64,000 nt of DNA from JALYGY01 sp963800975 (GCA_963800975.1 CAWDDB010000014.1:697897-761896), one strand, 5' to 3'; numbered from the stretch's first letter, positions 39,569 through 47,921 are shown. The notes: generated by a model not told the origin, from the sequence alone. A program made the numbers and translations.

Positions 39569-40393
39569 TTACTCGGCCTCGACGGGGTTGGTCAGGGCAC
39601 TCAGGCCTTCGATCTCGATGGTTATCTCGTCCCCTGGCTTGAGCCAGAGCTGGGGGTCGCGGGCCATCCCGACGCCCGGCGGCGTCCCGGTGATGATGAG
39701 GTCACCCGGCTCCAGCGTTATGCCGTGGCTGAGGAACGAGACGATCTCGGCGACAGAGAAGATCATCTTCGAGGTCGTCCCGTCCTGCACGGTCTCGCCG
39801 TTGAGTATGGCCCGGATAAAGAGGCTCTGCGGGTCGGGGATCTCGTCGCGGGTCGCGATGTACGGCCCGATGGGACAGTAGGTGTCCAGGGACTTGCTCC
39901 GCGTCCACTGACCGCCCTCGGAGAACTGCAGGTCGCGGCTGGAGACGTCGTTGGCGTTCGTGTAGCCGAAGACGTGATCCAGGGCCTCCGCCTCGGAGAC
40001 GTCTCTCGCCCGCGCGCCGATGACGACCCCGAGCTCGGCCTCGTAGTCCACCTGCTCGGTTATGGGGGGTATCCGGATCGGGGCTCCAGGCCCGATGATG
40101 GTGTTCGGGTACTTGGCGAAGACTATGGGTTTCTCCGGGATGTCCGCGCCCGTCTCGGCCGCGTGGTCCTCGTAGTTGAGCCCTATCGCGATGATCTTGC
40201 CTGGCAGCGCCAGCGGCGGGTGGATGGTCGCTTCCTCGAGCGAAACCTCTTCTCCCCCGGGCTGCCTGTCCGGGCCGCGGCCGCGAGTTATGTACTCCAG
40301 CATGCCCCCGCCGCCGAGGGACCGTATCCGGCCGTCCTCGACCTGGCCAACCCCGGACGCCCCGCCGTCCGTCGAGTACGTTACGAGTTTCAA
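39569..40393 (-). CDS. fumarylacetoacetate hydrolase family protein
   Basis: 274-residue FAH-fold enzyme. GKIIAIGLNYEDHAAETGAD, PIVFAKYPNTIIGPGAPIRI, VDYEAELGVVIGARARDVSE and GYTNANDVSSRDLQFSEGGQ carry the Glu/Asp metal ligands. SFLSHGITLEPGDLIITGTP and GVGMARDP complete the core. Typical members hydrolyse acylpyruvates or act as 2-keto-4-pentenoate hydratase/isomerase. Start TTG at 40393 behind GGAGA. It is downstream of the pdxH gene with a 79-base gap, so it may have its own promoter. Confidence 0.94.
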   Translation of the reverse strand: MKLVTYSTDGGASGVGQVEDGRIRSLGGGGMLEYITRGRGPDRQPGGEEVSLEEATIHPPLALPGKIIAIGLNYEDHAAETGADIPEKPIVFAKYPNTIIGPGAPIRIPPITEQVDYEAELGVVIGARARDVSEAEALDHVFGYTNANDVSSRDLQFSEGGQWTRSKSLDTYCPIGPYIATRDEIPDPQSLFIRAILNGETVQDGTTSKMIFSVAEIVSFLSHGITLEPGDLIITGTPPGVGMARDPQLWLKPGDEITIEIEGLSALTNPVEAE

Positions 40394-40472
40394 TACGTCT
40401 CCTCTCCCAGAACAACAGGCCCGCGGGGACGCATCTTAGCAACGGCGCCGCCCACGCTCCAACCGGTGAGCC

Positions 40473-41111
40473 TCACGGCTGTAGGCGCTCTCGCCTCCAC
40501 CCGTCACCCGATCGGCGGTAGGCCAGCCTGTCGTGCAGACGGTTCTGGCGCCCCTGCCAGAACTCGATAGATTCCGGCTCGACCCGGTAGCCGCCCCAGA
40601 ACGGAGGGCGCGAGATACCGCGCCCCTGGTACTCCTCCTCGAGACCGCCCAGCCTTTGCTCGAGCGCCTCCCTGCCGTCGATGGGCCGGCTCTGCTCGGA
40701 GGCCCACGCCCCGAGTTGGCTCCCGCGTGGGCGGCTCCCGAAGTACTGGTCGGACTCTGTTCCCGGGACCCGCCTCACCCGACCCTCAACCCTCACCTGC
40801 CGCTCCAGCTCACCCCAGTAGAAGACCAGCGCGGCGCGAGGGTTCTCCGCGAGCTCGCCTCCCTTGCGGCCCTCGTAGTTGGTGTAGAAGACGAATCCCC
40901 GCTCGTCGAAGCCCTTGAGAAGAACCACGCGGGCCGAGGGACGCCCGTCCGGGGTAGACGTCGCGAGGGTCATGGCGTTGGGTTCGTGCATGCCAGCGTC
41001 GAGCGCATCGTCGAACCAGCGCCCGAACTGCGCGATGGGGTCTGGGTCGGCGGCGGCCTCGGTCAGCCCGGCGCCCCTGTACTCCTCCCTGAGACGGGCA
41101 ACTCGATCCAA
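40473..41111 (-). CDS. pdxH: pyridoxamine 5'-phosphate oxidase
   Basis: 212-residue FMN enzyme that oxidises pyridoxine- or pyridoxamine-5'-phosphate to PLP. NAMTLATSTPDGRPSARVVL, LKGFDERGFVFYTNYEGRKG, GELAENPRAALVFYWGELER and QVRVEGRV form the FMN site. The C-terminal signature SRPPFWGGYRVEPESIEFWQ-GRQNRLHDR and final W-x-x-E-R-L-x-P are diagnostic. TTG start at 41111. It follows the DUF427 gene by 10 bases, so both are one transcript. Confidence 0.97.
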   Translation of the reverse strand: MDRVARLREEYRGAGLTEAAADPDPIAQFGRWFDDALDAGMHEPNAMTLATSTPDGRPSARVVLLKGFDERGFVFYTNYEGRKGGELAENPRAALVFYWGELERQVRVEGRVRRVPGTESDQYFGSRPRGSQLGAWASEQSRPIDGREALEQRLGGLEEEYQGRGISRPPFWGGYRVEPESIEFWQGRQNRLHDRLAYRRSGDGWRRERLQP

Positions 41112-41121
41112 GGGTCGTCCC

Positions 41122-41616
41122 CTACCAGCCCCAGGTGCTTGGTCCGCCCTTGAAAGGGCCGACTATGTCGGATGTGACCCAACCCCCGTAGAAGTCGCCT
41201 TCCTGCGCCGCGACCTTCTCCCCGTCCAACCAGCAGGCGTCCATCCTGGACGGATAGAACGCAAGGTGCTCCCTGAGGTCCATGTAAGCCGGCACGGGGT
41301 CTGGGTAGTACCACGCAGCCCGCGCCTCCTCCCTCTCGTCGGTGACGACGTCGTAGTAGAGCGCCCTGCCCTTCCATTCGCAGAACGAGGCCCCGTCTGA
41401 GGGCCGCAGGTGCTCCATCCTCGCGTCCCCCGGCGGAACGTAGTAGGCGGGCGGGTGGCTCGTCTCTAGCACCCGCTTGGCGCGCGTCGTGTAGGCGATC
41501 GTGACCCCGCCGAACACGACCTTGACGCGCCTGTTCACGTCTTCCAGCCTGGGCGGTCGCGGGTAGTCCCACACGGACTCCTGGCCGACACCTGGCTCGA
41601 TACGTCGCCTGGCCAT
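41122..41616 (-). CDS. DUF427 domain-containing protein
   Basis: 164-residue protein with the DUF427 domain: VKVVFGGVTIAYTTRAKRVL, the E-x-S-H-P-P-A-Y-Y segment, then SFCEWKGRALYYDVVTDERE and a late HLAFYPSRMDACWLDGEKVA ending in GDFYGGWVTSDIVGPFKGGP. Function unknown; common in actinobacteria. ATG 41616 behind GGAGGTG; a longer in-frame start upstream is not supported by a ribosome site. Confidence 0.9.
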   Translation of the reverse strand: MARRRIEPGVGQESVWDYPRPPRLEDVNRRVKVVFGGVTIAYTTRAKRVLETSHPPAYYVPPGDARMEHLRPSDGASFCEWKGRALYYDVVTDEREEARAAWYYPDPVPAYMDLREHLAFYPSRMDACWLDGEKVAAQEGDFYGGWVTSDIVGPFKGGPSTWGW

Positions 41617-41647
41617 CCAATCACCTCCAAGACGAGATCCCACACCC

Positions 41648-41653
41648 AGTATA
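41648..41653 (-). promoter_or_regulatory. -10 element of DUF427-pdxH unit
   Basis: TATACT on the minus strand, about 32 bases upstream of the DUF427 ATG. The -35 is indistinct. Confidence 0.4.
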
Positions 41654-41716
41654 CGAACGTCCGGCGAAATGTGTCGTCGGCTCCGCGGCGTTTGCCGCGT
41701 CCCGGATGAGAGGGTG

Positions 41717-41722
41717 TATAGT
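41717..41722 (+). promoter_or_regulatory. -10 element of FUSC-type exporter gene
   Basis: TATAGT, 30 bases upstream of the TTG at 41753. The nearest -35-like hexamer, TTGCCG at 41692-41697, has a long 19-base spacer. The same TATAGT element occurs before the kinase gene (44256) and the small membrane protein gene (56180). Confidence 0.4.
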
Positions 41723-41752
41723 GCACGGGCTGATCTGGCGGGAGTTGGCTCC

Positions 41753-42871
41753 TTGAGGCAAGGGCGGTTGTTCTTCAGGCTTCGGCGCGCTTTTCTGGCT
41801 GGCATCGGGCGGCTGCGAGTCAACGGCTGGTCCGTGGTCCAGACCGCCGTTGCGGCCAGCCTCGCGTACTTCGTGGCTGCCGTCCTCTTCGGTCACGAGC
41901 AACCCTTTTTCGCCCCCATCTCCGCGGTCATCTGCCTCGGGGTGGCCCTCGGGCAGCCGTGGAGGCGGGCGGTCGAGCTGGTCTTCGGGGTTGCGGTGGG
42001 GCTGGCGGTGGCGGACCTCCTGGTCCTCCTCATCGGGACGGGACCGGCCCGGATCGGGGCCGTGGTGCTCTTCGCGATGGCTGCGGCGGTCTTCCTCGGC
42101 GCGAGGCCGTTGCTGGTCAACCAGGCGGCGGTCTCGGCCATCCTCGTGGTGGTGCTCCAGCCGCCCGACGCCGTCTTCGACCCGGCGCGTTTCCTCGACG
42201 CGATCGCGGGCGGCGCGGTCGCCCTGACGATAGCCTACCTCTTCCCCATAAACCCCGAGCGGCTGGTGGAGCGGGCGGCGCGGCCCGTCTTCGACGAGCT
42301 CGCGGCGGTCCTTGAGGACATAGCCGCCGCGCTGCGGAACGGGGACCGCGAAGGTGCTGAGCAGGCGCTCACGCGCGCCAGGACGATCGACGACGATCGG
42401 GTGACGGACTTCTACGAGGCGCTGGCCACAGGCCACGAGACCGCCAGGATCTCTCCCACCCGCCGCAGGGCACTCGAGCACCTCGAGCTCTACGCCAACG
42501 CCGGCACCAGGATAGACCTGGCCGTCATCAACACGCGCGTGCTGGCGCGCGGCGCGGCCAACTCGCTCAGGCGCGGGGACCCCATCCCACCGCCCTTGCC
42601 CGAGGCGGTGGTCGACCTGGCGCGAGCGGTGAGGGCCCTGGCCACTTACCTGGAGGAGCCGGGGGGACCGGAGGAGGCGAGGAGGTTCGCGCTCGAGGCC
42701 GCCCGCAAAGCCACCGAGGTGCTCAAGGAGCGGCACGACCTGGCGGCGAGCGTTCTGGTGGGCCAGGTACGGGCCGCGGCCGTGGACCTGCTGAGGAGCA
42801 CCGGCATGGATCAGGCCTCGGCCCTGGCCGCGCTGGAGGAGACGGCGGGGCGCGCCTCCGAGATCGGCTGA
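41753..42871 (+). CDS. aromatic acid exporter family (FUSC-like) protein
   Basis: 372 residues. The N-terminal half has about six membrane helices (SVVQTAVAASLAYFVAAVLF, PFFAPISAVICLGVALGQPW, AVELVFGVAVGLAVADLLVL, AAVFLGARPLLVNQAAVSAI) characteristic of fusaric-acid-resistance and aromatic-acid exporters. The second half is a soluble helical domain with long Ala/Leu/Arg-rich helices, possibly gating or oligomerisation. Exporters of this type expel aryl carboxylates. Start TTG at 41753 with GGGAG 8 bases upstream. Divergent from DUF427. Confidence 0.9.
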   Translation: MRQGRLFFRLRRAFLAGIGRLRVNGWSVVQTAVAASLAYFVAAVLFGHEQPFFAPISAVICLGVALGQPWRRAVELVFGVAVGLAVADLLVLLIGTGPARIGAVVLFAMAAAVFLGARPLLVNQAAVSAILVVVLQPPDAVFDPARFLDAIAGGAVALTIAYLFPINPERLVERAARPVFDELAAVLEDIAAALRNGDREGAEQALTRARTIDDDRVTDFYEALATGHETARISPTRRRALEHLELYANAGTRIDLAVINTRVLARGAANSLRRGDPIPPPLPEAVVDLARAVRALATYLEEPGGPEEARRFALEAARKATEVLKERHDLAASVLVGQVRAAAVDLLRSTGMDQASALAALEETAGRASEIG

Positions 42872-42874
42872 TAC

Positions 42875-43087
42875 GTGTTAGGAGTAGGTTTGACCTTTTC
42901 CCGACTCCCGAACACGAAAGGTGTCGAAGTCATCGAGCAGATTCGCCACGTCTCCCAGGGTTTGCGGCTGCCGTTCAGACACGCCTTGATCAGCAATGCT
43001 GGGCCGATCCCGACTCGGATGCCAAACCCCTCGTCGCCCCGCTCGGTTCCATCTTCTGCGTGCCGCACCGGGTCGCGCCGCCTTCAC
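42875..43087 (-). pseudogene. remnant resembling the N-terminus of a BKACE (3-keto-5-aminohexanoate cleavage) family gene
   Basis: On the minus strand from about 42996, LLIKACLNGSRKPWE matches the N-terminal strand of BKACE-family proteins, which begin LxKACLNGxRxPxEHP. After fifteen residues the pattern is lost; a different frame then reads VANLLDDFDTFRVRESGKGQ to a stop at 42878. No intact gene exists. The tail (42878-42945) is also related to 34858-34933. Probably a decayed fragment, though the evidence is short. Confidence 0.3.
42878..42945. repeat. palindromic repeat fragment, copy 2
   Basis: TTAGGAGT (42878-42885) with ACTCCCGAA (42904-42912) reproduces the dyad of copy 1 with a shorter centre. 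The inner A-rich segment is in opposite orientation relative to copy 1 (CGGGAAAAGG on the other strand), while the right flank is in the same orientation. Confidence 0.45.
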
Positions 43088-43136
43088 GGTGGGTCAAAGG
43101 CGAACAGGCTCCGAGGTCGTGCGAGGATCGTGGCGT

Positions 43137-43538
43137 TCAAGTCGCCGGATCCCTCCCCACATAGGCGTCGGCCTCGATCTCGACGAGCATCTCCGCGGCG
43201 ATAAGGCGCCTGACCTCGACCATGCTCGTGGCCGGTCTTATCTGCCCGAAAAACTCCCCGTGGGCGCGCCCGATCTCCTCCCAGTCGTCTATGTTGACAA
43301 CATAGATCCTGGTCCGCACGACGTCGGAGAGCCCGGCCCCGGCCGCCTGCAGCGCGACCTTTATGTTGCTGAGCGCCTGGATCGCCTGCGCGTAGGCGTC
43401 CCCAACGCCCACGTAGCCGCCGCTCCCATCTGTCGCCGTGGTGCCCGAGACGTACACGAACGGCCCGCGTCGAACCGCCCGCGAGTACCCCACCTCCCGC
43501 TCCCACACCGTGCCGCTGGTCACGTTCTCACGCCTCAC
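43137..43538 (-). CDS. RidA family protein
   Basis: 133-residue RidA/YjgF protein. SRAVRRGPFVYVSGTTATDG, QAIQALSNIKVALQAAGAGL, SDVVRTRIYVVNIDDWEEIG and RPATSMVEVRRLIAAEMLVE include the conserved Arg (VRTRIYV) that binds imine/enamine substrates, and the terminal EIEADAYVG. RidA hydrolyses reactive 2-aminoacrylate-type intermediates from PLP enzymes. The GTG start at 43538 has a GGGGG site. Family subgroup (Rid1-3 or other) not determined. Confidence 0.95.
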   Translation of the reverse strand: MRRENVTSGTVWEREVGYSRAVRRGPFVYVSGTTATDGSGGYVGVGDAYAQAIQALSNIKVALQAAGAGLSDVVRTRIYVVNIDDWEEIGRAHGEFFGQIRPATSMVEVRRLIAAEMLVEIEADAYVGRDPAT

Positions 43539-43642
43539 ACTAGCCCCCGAAAGAGAGGGAAACGCTGCGCCACATTCTAGCGCGATAGCGCTAGACGCCC
43601 ACGCGGACGCGCCTGGGCACCGGATCGGGGCGTCCAGCGGTG

Positions 43643-44014
43643 CTAGTGGGCCACGGGCCGCTCGCCCATGAGGACAGCCACGAACTCGTTCCTGCTCGTG
43701 CTGAGCGGCTCCGCATCGTTGGCGGAGACCCCGAAGGCAGGGTCGAGGACGACAAGGTCCACGTGCCGGAGATCGCCCATCAGGATCGAGACCAGCTCGC
43801 CGGTGGTCGACTCCCTGACGTGCCAGTCCCCGCCAACCCCGCCAAGCCGTAGAAATTCTCGCGCCTCCCGATCACCCGTGAACACGGGCAGCGTCTCGCT
43901 ACCGGGACGCGCGCCCAGGGTCAACACCTCGAGCCTGGTGCCCTCGTGTCGGGCGATCAGGTAGCGCAAGAGCGTGGCGCTCCCGTATACGTTCCCTTCA
44001 TGCATGCCAAACAT
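43643..44014 (-). CDS. hypothetical protein (123 aa)
   Basis: A soluble protein starting at ATG 44014 (or the ATG three codons in) behind GAGGGCGG. It reads as a mixed alpha/beta fold: SATLLRYLIARHEGTRLEVL, TLPVFTGDREAREFLRLGGV, WHVRESTTGELVSILMGDLR and HVDLVVLDPAFG. Near the C-terminus FVAVLMGERP is basic. Base use looks coding. I recognise no family; the gene stands alone downstream of a divergent kinase promoter. Confidence 0.6.
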   Translation of the reverse strand: MFGMHEGNVYGSATLLRYLIARHEGTRLEVLTLGARPGSETLPVFTGDREAREFLRLGGVGGDWHVRESTTGELVSILMGDLRHVDLVVLDPAFGVSANDAEPLSTSRNEFVAVLMGERPVAH

Positions 44015-44199
44015 CGCCGCCCTCGACGACGAACCGCTCGTTAATCCACACCTCGATACCTCCTCCCGCCGGCCAGCCGCTCCAGGTCATCGGACGCGTT
44101 TCGTGACCGGATCCACAACACATCGTATCCTCGATGCCGGCCAACCGTAACATGTTGTGCGTGTCTCTGGGTCAAATTACCCAAACACCCGCGATGGCC

Positions 44200-44234
44200 T
44201 CGCGGAAGACAGTCGCGGAAGGCAGTCGCGGGTG
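44200..44234. repeat. 13-bp tandem repeats upstream of the kinase promoter
   Basis: TCGCGGAAGACAG (44200-44212), TCGCGGAAGGCAG (44213-44225) and a partial TCGCGGGTG (44226-44234). Two full and one partial copy lie just upstream of the presumed -35 of the kinase gene, the position of activator-binding direct repeats. Confidence 0.55.
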
Positions 44235-44255
44235 CTCAGACGATGGATGCGCTAG

Positions 44256-44261
44256 TATAGT
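44256..44261 (+). promoter_or_regulatory. -10 element of sensor kinase gene
   Basis: TATAGT, 31 bases before the GTG at 44292, with GGAGG (44279-44283) in between. No clear TTGACA at the -35, suggesting dependence on an activator that could bind the repeats at 44200-44234. Confidence 0.5.
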
Positions 44262-44291
44262 GCGGCTGAAAGTAACTCGGAGGGCAAGAAC

Positions 44292-46607
44292 GTGAGCCTG
44301 ACCGAAAGGCCGGGGACGTCGAGAGCTCGGCGTATGGCGGGCGGTCTGCGCGAGAGCGACGAGCTCTACCGGCTCCTGGCAGAGCACTCGACCGACATGA
44401 TCTCGAAGCACACCCCTGCGGGGGTATACACCTACGCCTCTCCCGCGTGCCGGTCCCTGCTCGGCTACGACCCCGAGGATCTCGTCGGGCGCGACGCCTA
44501 CGAGTTCTTCCACCCCGACGACCTGGAGGAGATCGGGCGGTCCCACTCGGCCATACTCGAGCGGCCCGACACCTACACGGTTGCATACCGCATCCGGCGC
44601 AAGGACGGCTCCTACACCTGGTTCGAGACCACCAGCCGCACGGTTCGCGATCCGGCAACGGACGAGGTACTCGAGATAATCGCCGTCTCGCGCGACATCA
44701 CCGGACGCAAGAGGACCGAGGAGGCGTTGAAAGAGGCGCTGGGTGACGCGAAAAGGTACGCGTCCCAACTGCGCGGCTTGACCGACGCCGCGCTGGTCGT
44801 GAACGCCGCGCGCTCCGTGGACCGGATGCTGCAAACAATCACCGAACAAGCGAGGGAGGTGATCGGGGCGCACCTGTGCGTTGCGAGCCTCACCATCCAC
44901 GATAACAGCGCCCGCTCGATCAAAGCCGTCTCGCACTCTGACGAATACACCGAGCGGCAGGCCCGCACGCGCCTCCCAGGGCACCTTACTCAGGCCGAGC
45001 TCGAGACAAAGCCCGCGGTCGGACGACAGGGCGAGCCGGCGGACGAGCAATCCCCACCGGGCTGGTCGCTCGCCGCCCCACTCATCGGGCGCGACGGCGG
45101 GAACATCGGCATGATACAGCTCTCGGACAAGCTGGAGGGCGAGTTCGACGAAACCGACGAGGCTATCCTGGCGCAGTTCACCCATATGGCGTCGACCGCG
45201 CTGGAGAACGCCGGGCTCCACCAGCAGGCGCACTCGACCATCGACAGCCTCTCCGCGCACGTAGCCATCTTGGACGAATCCGGCACCATCGTCGCTACGA
45301 ACAGGGCGTGGCGAAGGTTCGCCAAGGAGAACTCCTCCGGTGACATCTCGCCTTTCTTGGAGGGCGTCAACTACTTGCGGGTGTGCGACTCGGCCACCGG
45401 CCCGTACTCCGAGGAAAGCATCACCTTCGCGGAGGGGATCCGAGCCGTGCTGTCCGGGAAGCGACGAATGTTCGAGTTGGAGTACCCGTGCCACTCCTTC
45501 GAACAGCAACGCTGGTTCGTCGGTAGGGTGACGCGCTTCCCCGACACCGAGCCTCCGAGGGTTGTGGTCGCGCACGAGGATATAACCGGGCGCAAGCGGA
45601 CCGAGGAGGAACTCAGGAAGAGCGAAGTGCGCTTCAGGGCTTTCTTCGAGACGGCGGCGGTTGGGGCAGCGCAAGCCGACCCCGCCACCGGGCGCTTTTT
45701 GCAGGTCAACGAGAGGCTCTGCAGGTTTCTCGGTTACGAGATGGAAGAGCTCCTCTGTAAGACGTTCTCGGATATCACGCACCCGGACGACCGGCCGCGC
45801 AGCGTGGAGGGAGTCTCGAAGCTGCTGCGCGGCGAGGTCCGCGACTACACCGCCGAGAAGAGGTACATAAGGGAAGACGGCCGGACGGTGTGGGGGCAGG
45901 TCGCGGTCTCCCTGGTGCGCGACGCGACCGGGGCACCGCTGTACACCGTCGCCATCACCCAGGACATAACCGAGCGCAAGCGCCTCGAGGAGAGCCTGCG
46001 CGAGATCCGGGAGGCCGAGCGCCGCCGCATAGCCCGCGACCTGCACGACGCCGTTCTGCAGGACCTCGCCGGCGCGCTGCAGGGTATGCAGGCCACCCGC
46101 GTGGAGTCGCCGAGGCTTGGTTCCGGGCTGGAACCGGAGATAGCAGCCCTCCGCAGGGCGGTCGGAAGCCTGCGCGACGCCATCTACGACCTGCGCGCGG
46201 AGAAGGACCGGCCGTTCGTGAGGGCCGTCGAGTCCCTGGCGGAGCTCAACCGGCAGCTGACGTCGGAGCGCGAGATCTCGCTCGTCGTGCGCGAAGGCTT
46301 CCCGCCGCAGCTGCCGGATCTCGCAGAAGCGGAGCTGCTGCGCGTGCTGCAGGAGGCCCTCGTCAACGCCCGGCGCCACTCCGACGCGCGTCGCGTCGAG
46401 GTGGTCCTTTCGGGAACCTGTCGCGGCGTTCGCGTGGAGGTCGCCGACGACGGGGTGGGCTTCGATACCGCGCTTGTCCCGGTCGGCGTGGGGCTCTCGG
46501 GTATGCGCGAGCGGGCCTCCGCGCTCGGGGGGACGCTACGGGTGCAGAGCACTCCCGGTCAGGGGACCGCCGTAAGCGTGGAGGTGCCCGTACCCGATCC
46601 GTCCTAG
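44292..46607 (+). CDS. PAS/GAF sensor histidine kinase, NarL (HisKA_3) family
   Basis: 771-residue cytosolic kinase with no membrane helix. Domains: PAS (about 22-142, ending SRDITGRKRTEEAL), GAF (about 160-310, with TITEQAREVIGAHLCVASLT), a second PAS (about 315-430, SLSAHVAILDESGTIVATNR), a third PAS (about 435-560, ending TQDITERKRLEES), HisKA_3 dimerisation (RRRIARDLHDAVLQDLAGAL, phospho-His585) and HATPase (ALVNARRHSDARRVEVV, VADDGVGFD and GVGLSGMRERASALGG). It probably senses a soluble ligand, redox or gas signal and phosphorylates the convergent regulator at 46648. GTG start behind GGAGG. Confidence 0.95.
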   Translation: MSLTERPGTSRARRMAGGLRESDELYRLLAEHSTDMISKHTPAGVYTYASPACRSLLGYDPEDLVGRDAYEFFHPDDLEEIGRSHSAILERPDTYTVAYRIRRKDGSYTWFETTSRTVRDPATDEVLEIIAVSRDITGRKRTEEALKEALGDAKRYASQLRGLTDAALVVNAARSVDRMLQTITEQAREVIGAHLCVASLTIHDNSARSIKAVSHSDEYTERQARTRLPGHLTQAELETKPAVGRQGEPADEQSPPGWSLAAPLIGRDGGNIGMIQLSDKLEGEFDETDEAILAQFTHMASTALENAGLHQQAHSTIDSLSAHVAILDESGTIVATNRAWRRFAKENSSGDISPFLEGVNYLRVCDSATGPYSEESITFAEGIRAVLSGKRRMFELEYPCHSFEQQRWFVGRVTRFPDTEPPRVVVAHEDITGRKRTEEELRKSEVRFRAFFETAAVGAAQADPATGRFLQVNERLCRFLGYEMEELLCKTFSDITHPDDRPRSVEGVSKLLRGEVRDYTAEKRYIREDGRTVWGQVAVSLVRDATGAPLYTVAITQDITERKRLEESLREIREAERRRIARDLHDAVLQDLAGALQGMQATRVESPRLGSGLEPEIAALRRAVGSLRDAIYDLRAEKDRPFVRAVESLAELNRQLTSEREISLVVREGFPPQLPDLAEAELLRVLQEALVNARRHSDARRVEVVLSGTCRGVRVEVADDGVGFDTALVPVGVGLSGMRERASALGGTLRVQSTPGQGTAVSVEVPVPDPS

Positions 46608-46647
46608 AACGACTTGCGGAGGGGATCGGTTGCGTCGACGAAGCGTC

Positions 46648-47337
46648 TCAGCGGGGTTCCAGCTCTTCGATGTCTACGAGCCCGCGCCGGATCGCGTAGA
46701 TTACGGCCTGCGTACGATCGAAGATGTGCAGCTTCTTGTAGATGTTGGAGGTGTGGTTTCTTACCGTCTTCTCCGAGATGCCTAGAGACCGGGCGATCTC
46801 CTTGTTGCTCTGACCGTGGGCGAGGGCCCTGACCACCTCGAGCTCGCGCTCGGTCAGGCGCGGGGCGAGCTTCGCGTCGGAGCGGATTCCCTCGAAGGTG
46901 GTAAGCATCTTCTGCGCGATGTCCTGGGCCATGATGGTGTCCCCGGCCTGCACGGTCCTGATGGCGCGCGTGAGGTCCTCGGGGGTGCAGTCCTTGAGGA
47001 TGTAGCCCTGGGCGCCGGCCCTTATGCCCTGGAAGACGTGGGCGTCGTCGGTGTGGACCGTGAGGATCAGGACCCGCGTCCTCGGCAGGGAGCCGAGGAT
47101 CTTGCGCGTCGCGCTAACCCCGTCCATCACCGGCATGGAAAGGTCCATCAGGACCACGTCCGGCTCGACCTCCAGGCAAAGCGAGACGGCCTCTTCGCCC
47201 GTATGCGCCCCCCCTACGACGTCCATGTCGGGCTGCGCGCCGATAATCCTGGCGAGCCCGTCGGCGAAAAGCCGCTGGTCGTCGGCGATGGCCACCCGGA
47301 TGGTCTCTTCTACGCCCACCTTATACACCGAGTACAT
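46648..47337 (-). CDS. NarL/FixJ-type response regulator
   Basis: 229 residues. The receiver domain reads IRVAIADDQRLFADGLARII with the phospho-acceptor Asp65 in DVVLMDLSMPVMDG, Thr in LILTVHTDDAHVFQGIRAGA and Lys in GYILKDCTPEDL. The C-terminal LuxR-type helix-turn-helix is LTERELEVVRALAHGQSNKE followed by IARSLGISEKTVRNHTSNIY. It is convergent with the kinase (40-base gap) and the obvious partner. ATG at 47337. The long upstream region contains several dyads that may be its own binding sites. Confidence 0.96.
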   Translation of the reverse strand: MYSVYKVGVEETIRVAIADDQRLFADGLARIIGAQPDMDVVGGAHTGEEAVSLCLEVEPDVVLMDLSMPVMDGVSATRKILGSLPRTRVLILTVHTDDAHVFQGIRAGAQGYILKDCTPEDLTRAIRTVQAGDTIMAQDIAQKMLTTFEGIRSDAKLAPRLTERELEVVRALAHGQSNKEIARSLGISEKTVRNHTSNIYKKLHIFDRTQAVIYAIRRGLVDIEELEPR

Positions 47338-47710
47338 TTAACCTCACGCTCCGGCCACGCACCAGAGGGCCGACGCCGCGGGAGGGGGGACAAACGCAGC
47401 GCCAGCCCGAAACACCCCCTAATGATGGTCCAGACGCATCACCGCGTCTGCGGCCCTTTTGACCCGCCCGCCGTGGGTCAATCGACCTAGCGAAGGCTTC
47501 GCAGAGTAGTCCCCTCTGCGCAAAGAGGTCGAGCTCCCCCGGGGGGATAGACGCGCGCATAGGAGCCGGTTAGGGGCACGGCTCACGCTTTACCTTGCCT
47601 TCCCCACCGCCGTTAGCGCGGGCACGTTCTTTCCCTTTGACGCCGCGTGTGTTCGTCTATCCGCTTGCCACCAACCCGGCACGAAGTTAGGGTGTTGGCG
47701 GAGCAGGGCC
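47338..47710. other. structured intergenic region upstream of the response regulator
   Basis: No gene is supported. Three perfect dyads occur within 90 bases: CAGACGC-N6-GCGTCTG (47431-47450), TTGACCC-N9-GGGTCAA (47459-47481) and GCAGAG-N7-CTCTGC (47501-47519). The first is followed by CGGCCCTTTT and could act as a plus-strand terminator; the second has the size of a dimer operator and lies about 120-145 bases upstream of the regulator's ATG. Confidence 0.5.
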
Positions 47711-47902
47711 TTAGAGCATCAGCAGTAGCTCGCGCAGGTCGCCGTTCATCCGATCGAGGGTCCCCTCGCCGAGACCCTCCAGCAGCGTCTCCTCCGTCTT
47801 CGACGAGAGAGCATCGATCATGGCCCGCGCTGTGCCGACCCTCGTTCGGACGGAGGTGTGGCGCTCTCTTCCGAAGGGCAAGAGCGTCATGATGTGCTTC
47901 AA
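47711..47902 (-). CDS. small hypothetical protein (63 aa)
   Basis: A short frame 19 bases downstream of the GH31 gene on the same strand: MKHIMTLLPFGRERHTSVRT, then RVGTARAMIDALSSKTEETL and LEGLGEGTLDRMNGDLRELL. The amphipathic pattern is protein-like, but the ribosome site is poor and no family is recognised. It could be a genuine small protein or a remnant. Confidence 0.3.
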   Translation of the reverse strand: MKHIMTLLPFGRERHTSVRTRVGTARAMIDALSSKTEETLLEGLGEGTLDRMNGDLRELLLML

Positions 47903-47921
47903 GGTCGGGTTTCGGGCTGCG

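Noticed and set aside
44172..46379. 735-residue frame on the minus strand opposite the sensor kinase
   Set aside because: It mirrors the kinase codons; composition is Arg/Val/Leu-rich with no recognisable domain, typical of antisense shadows in high-G+C DNA.
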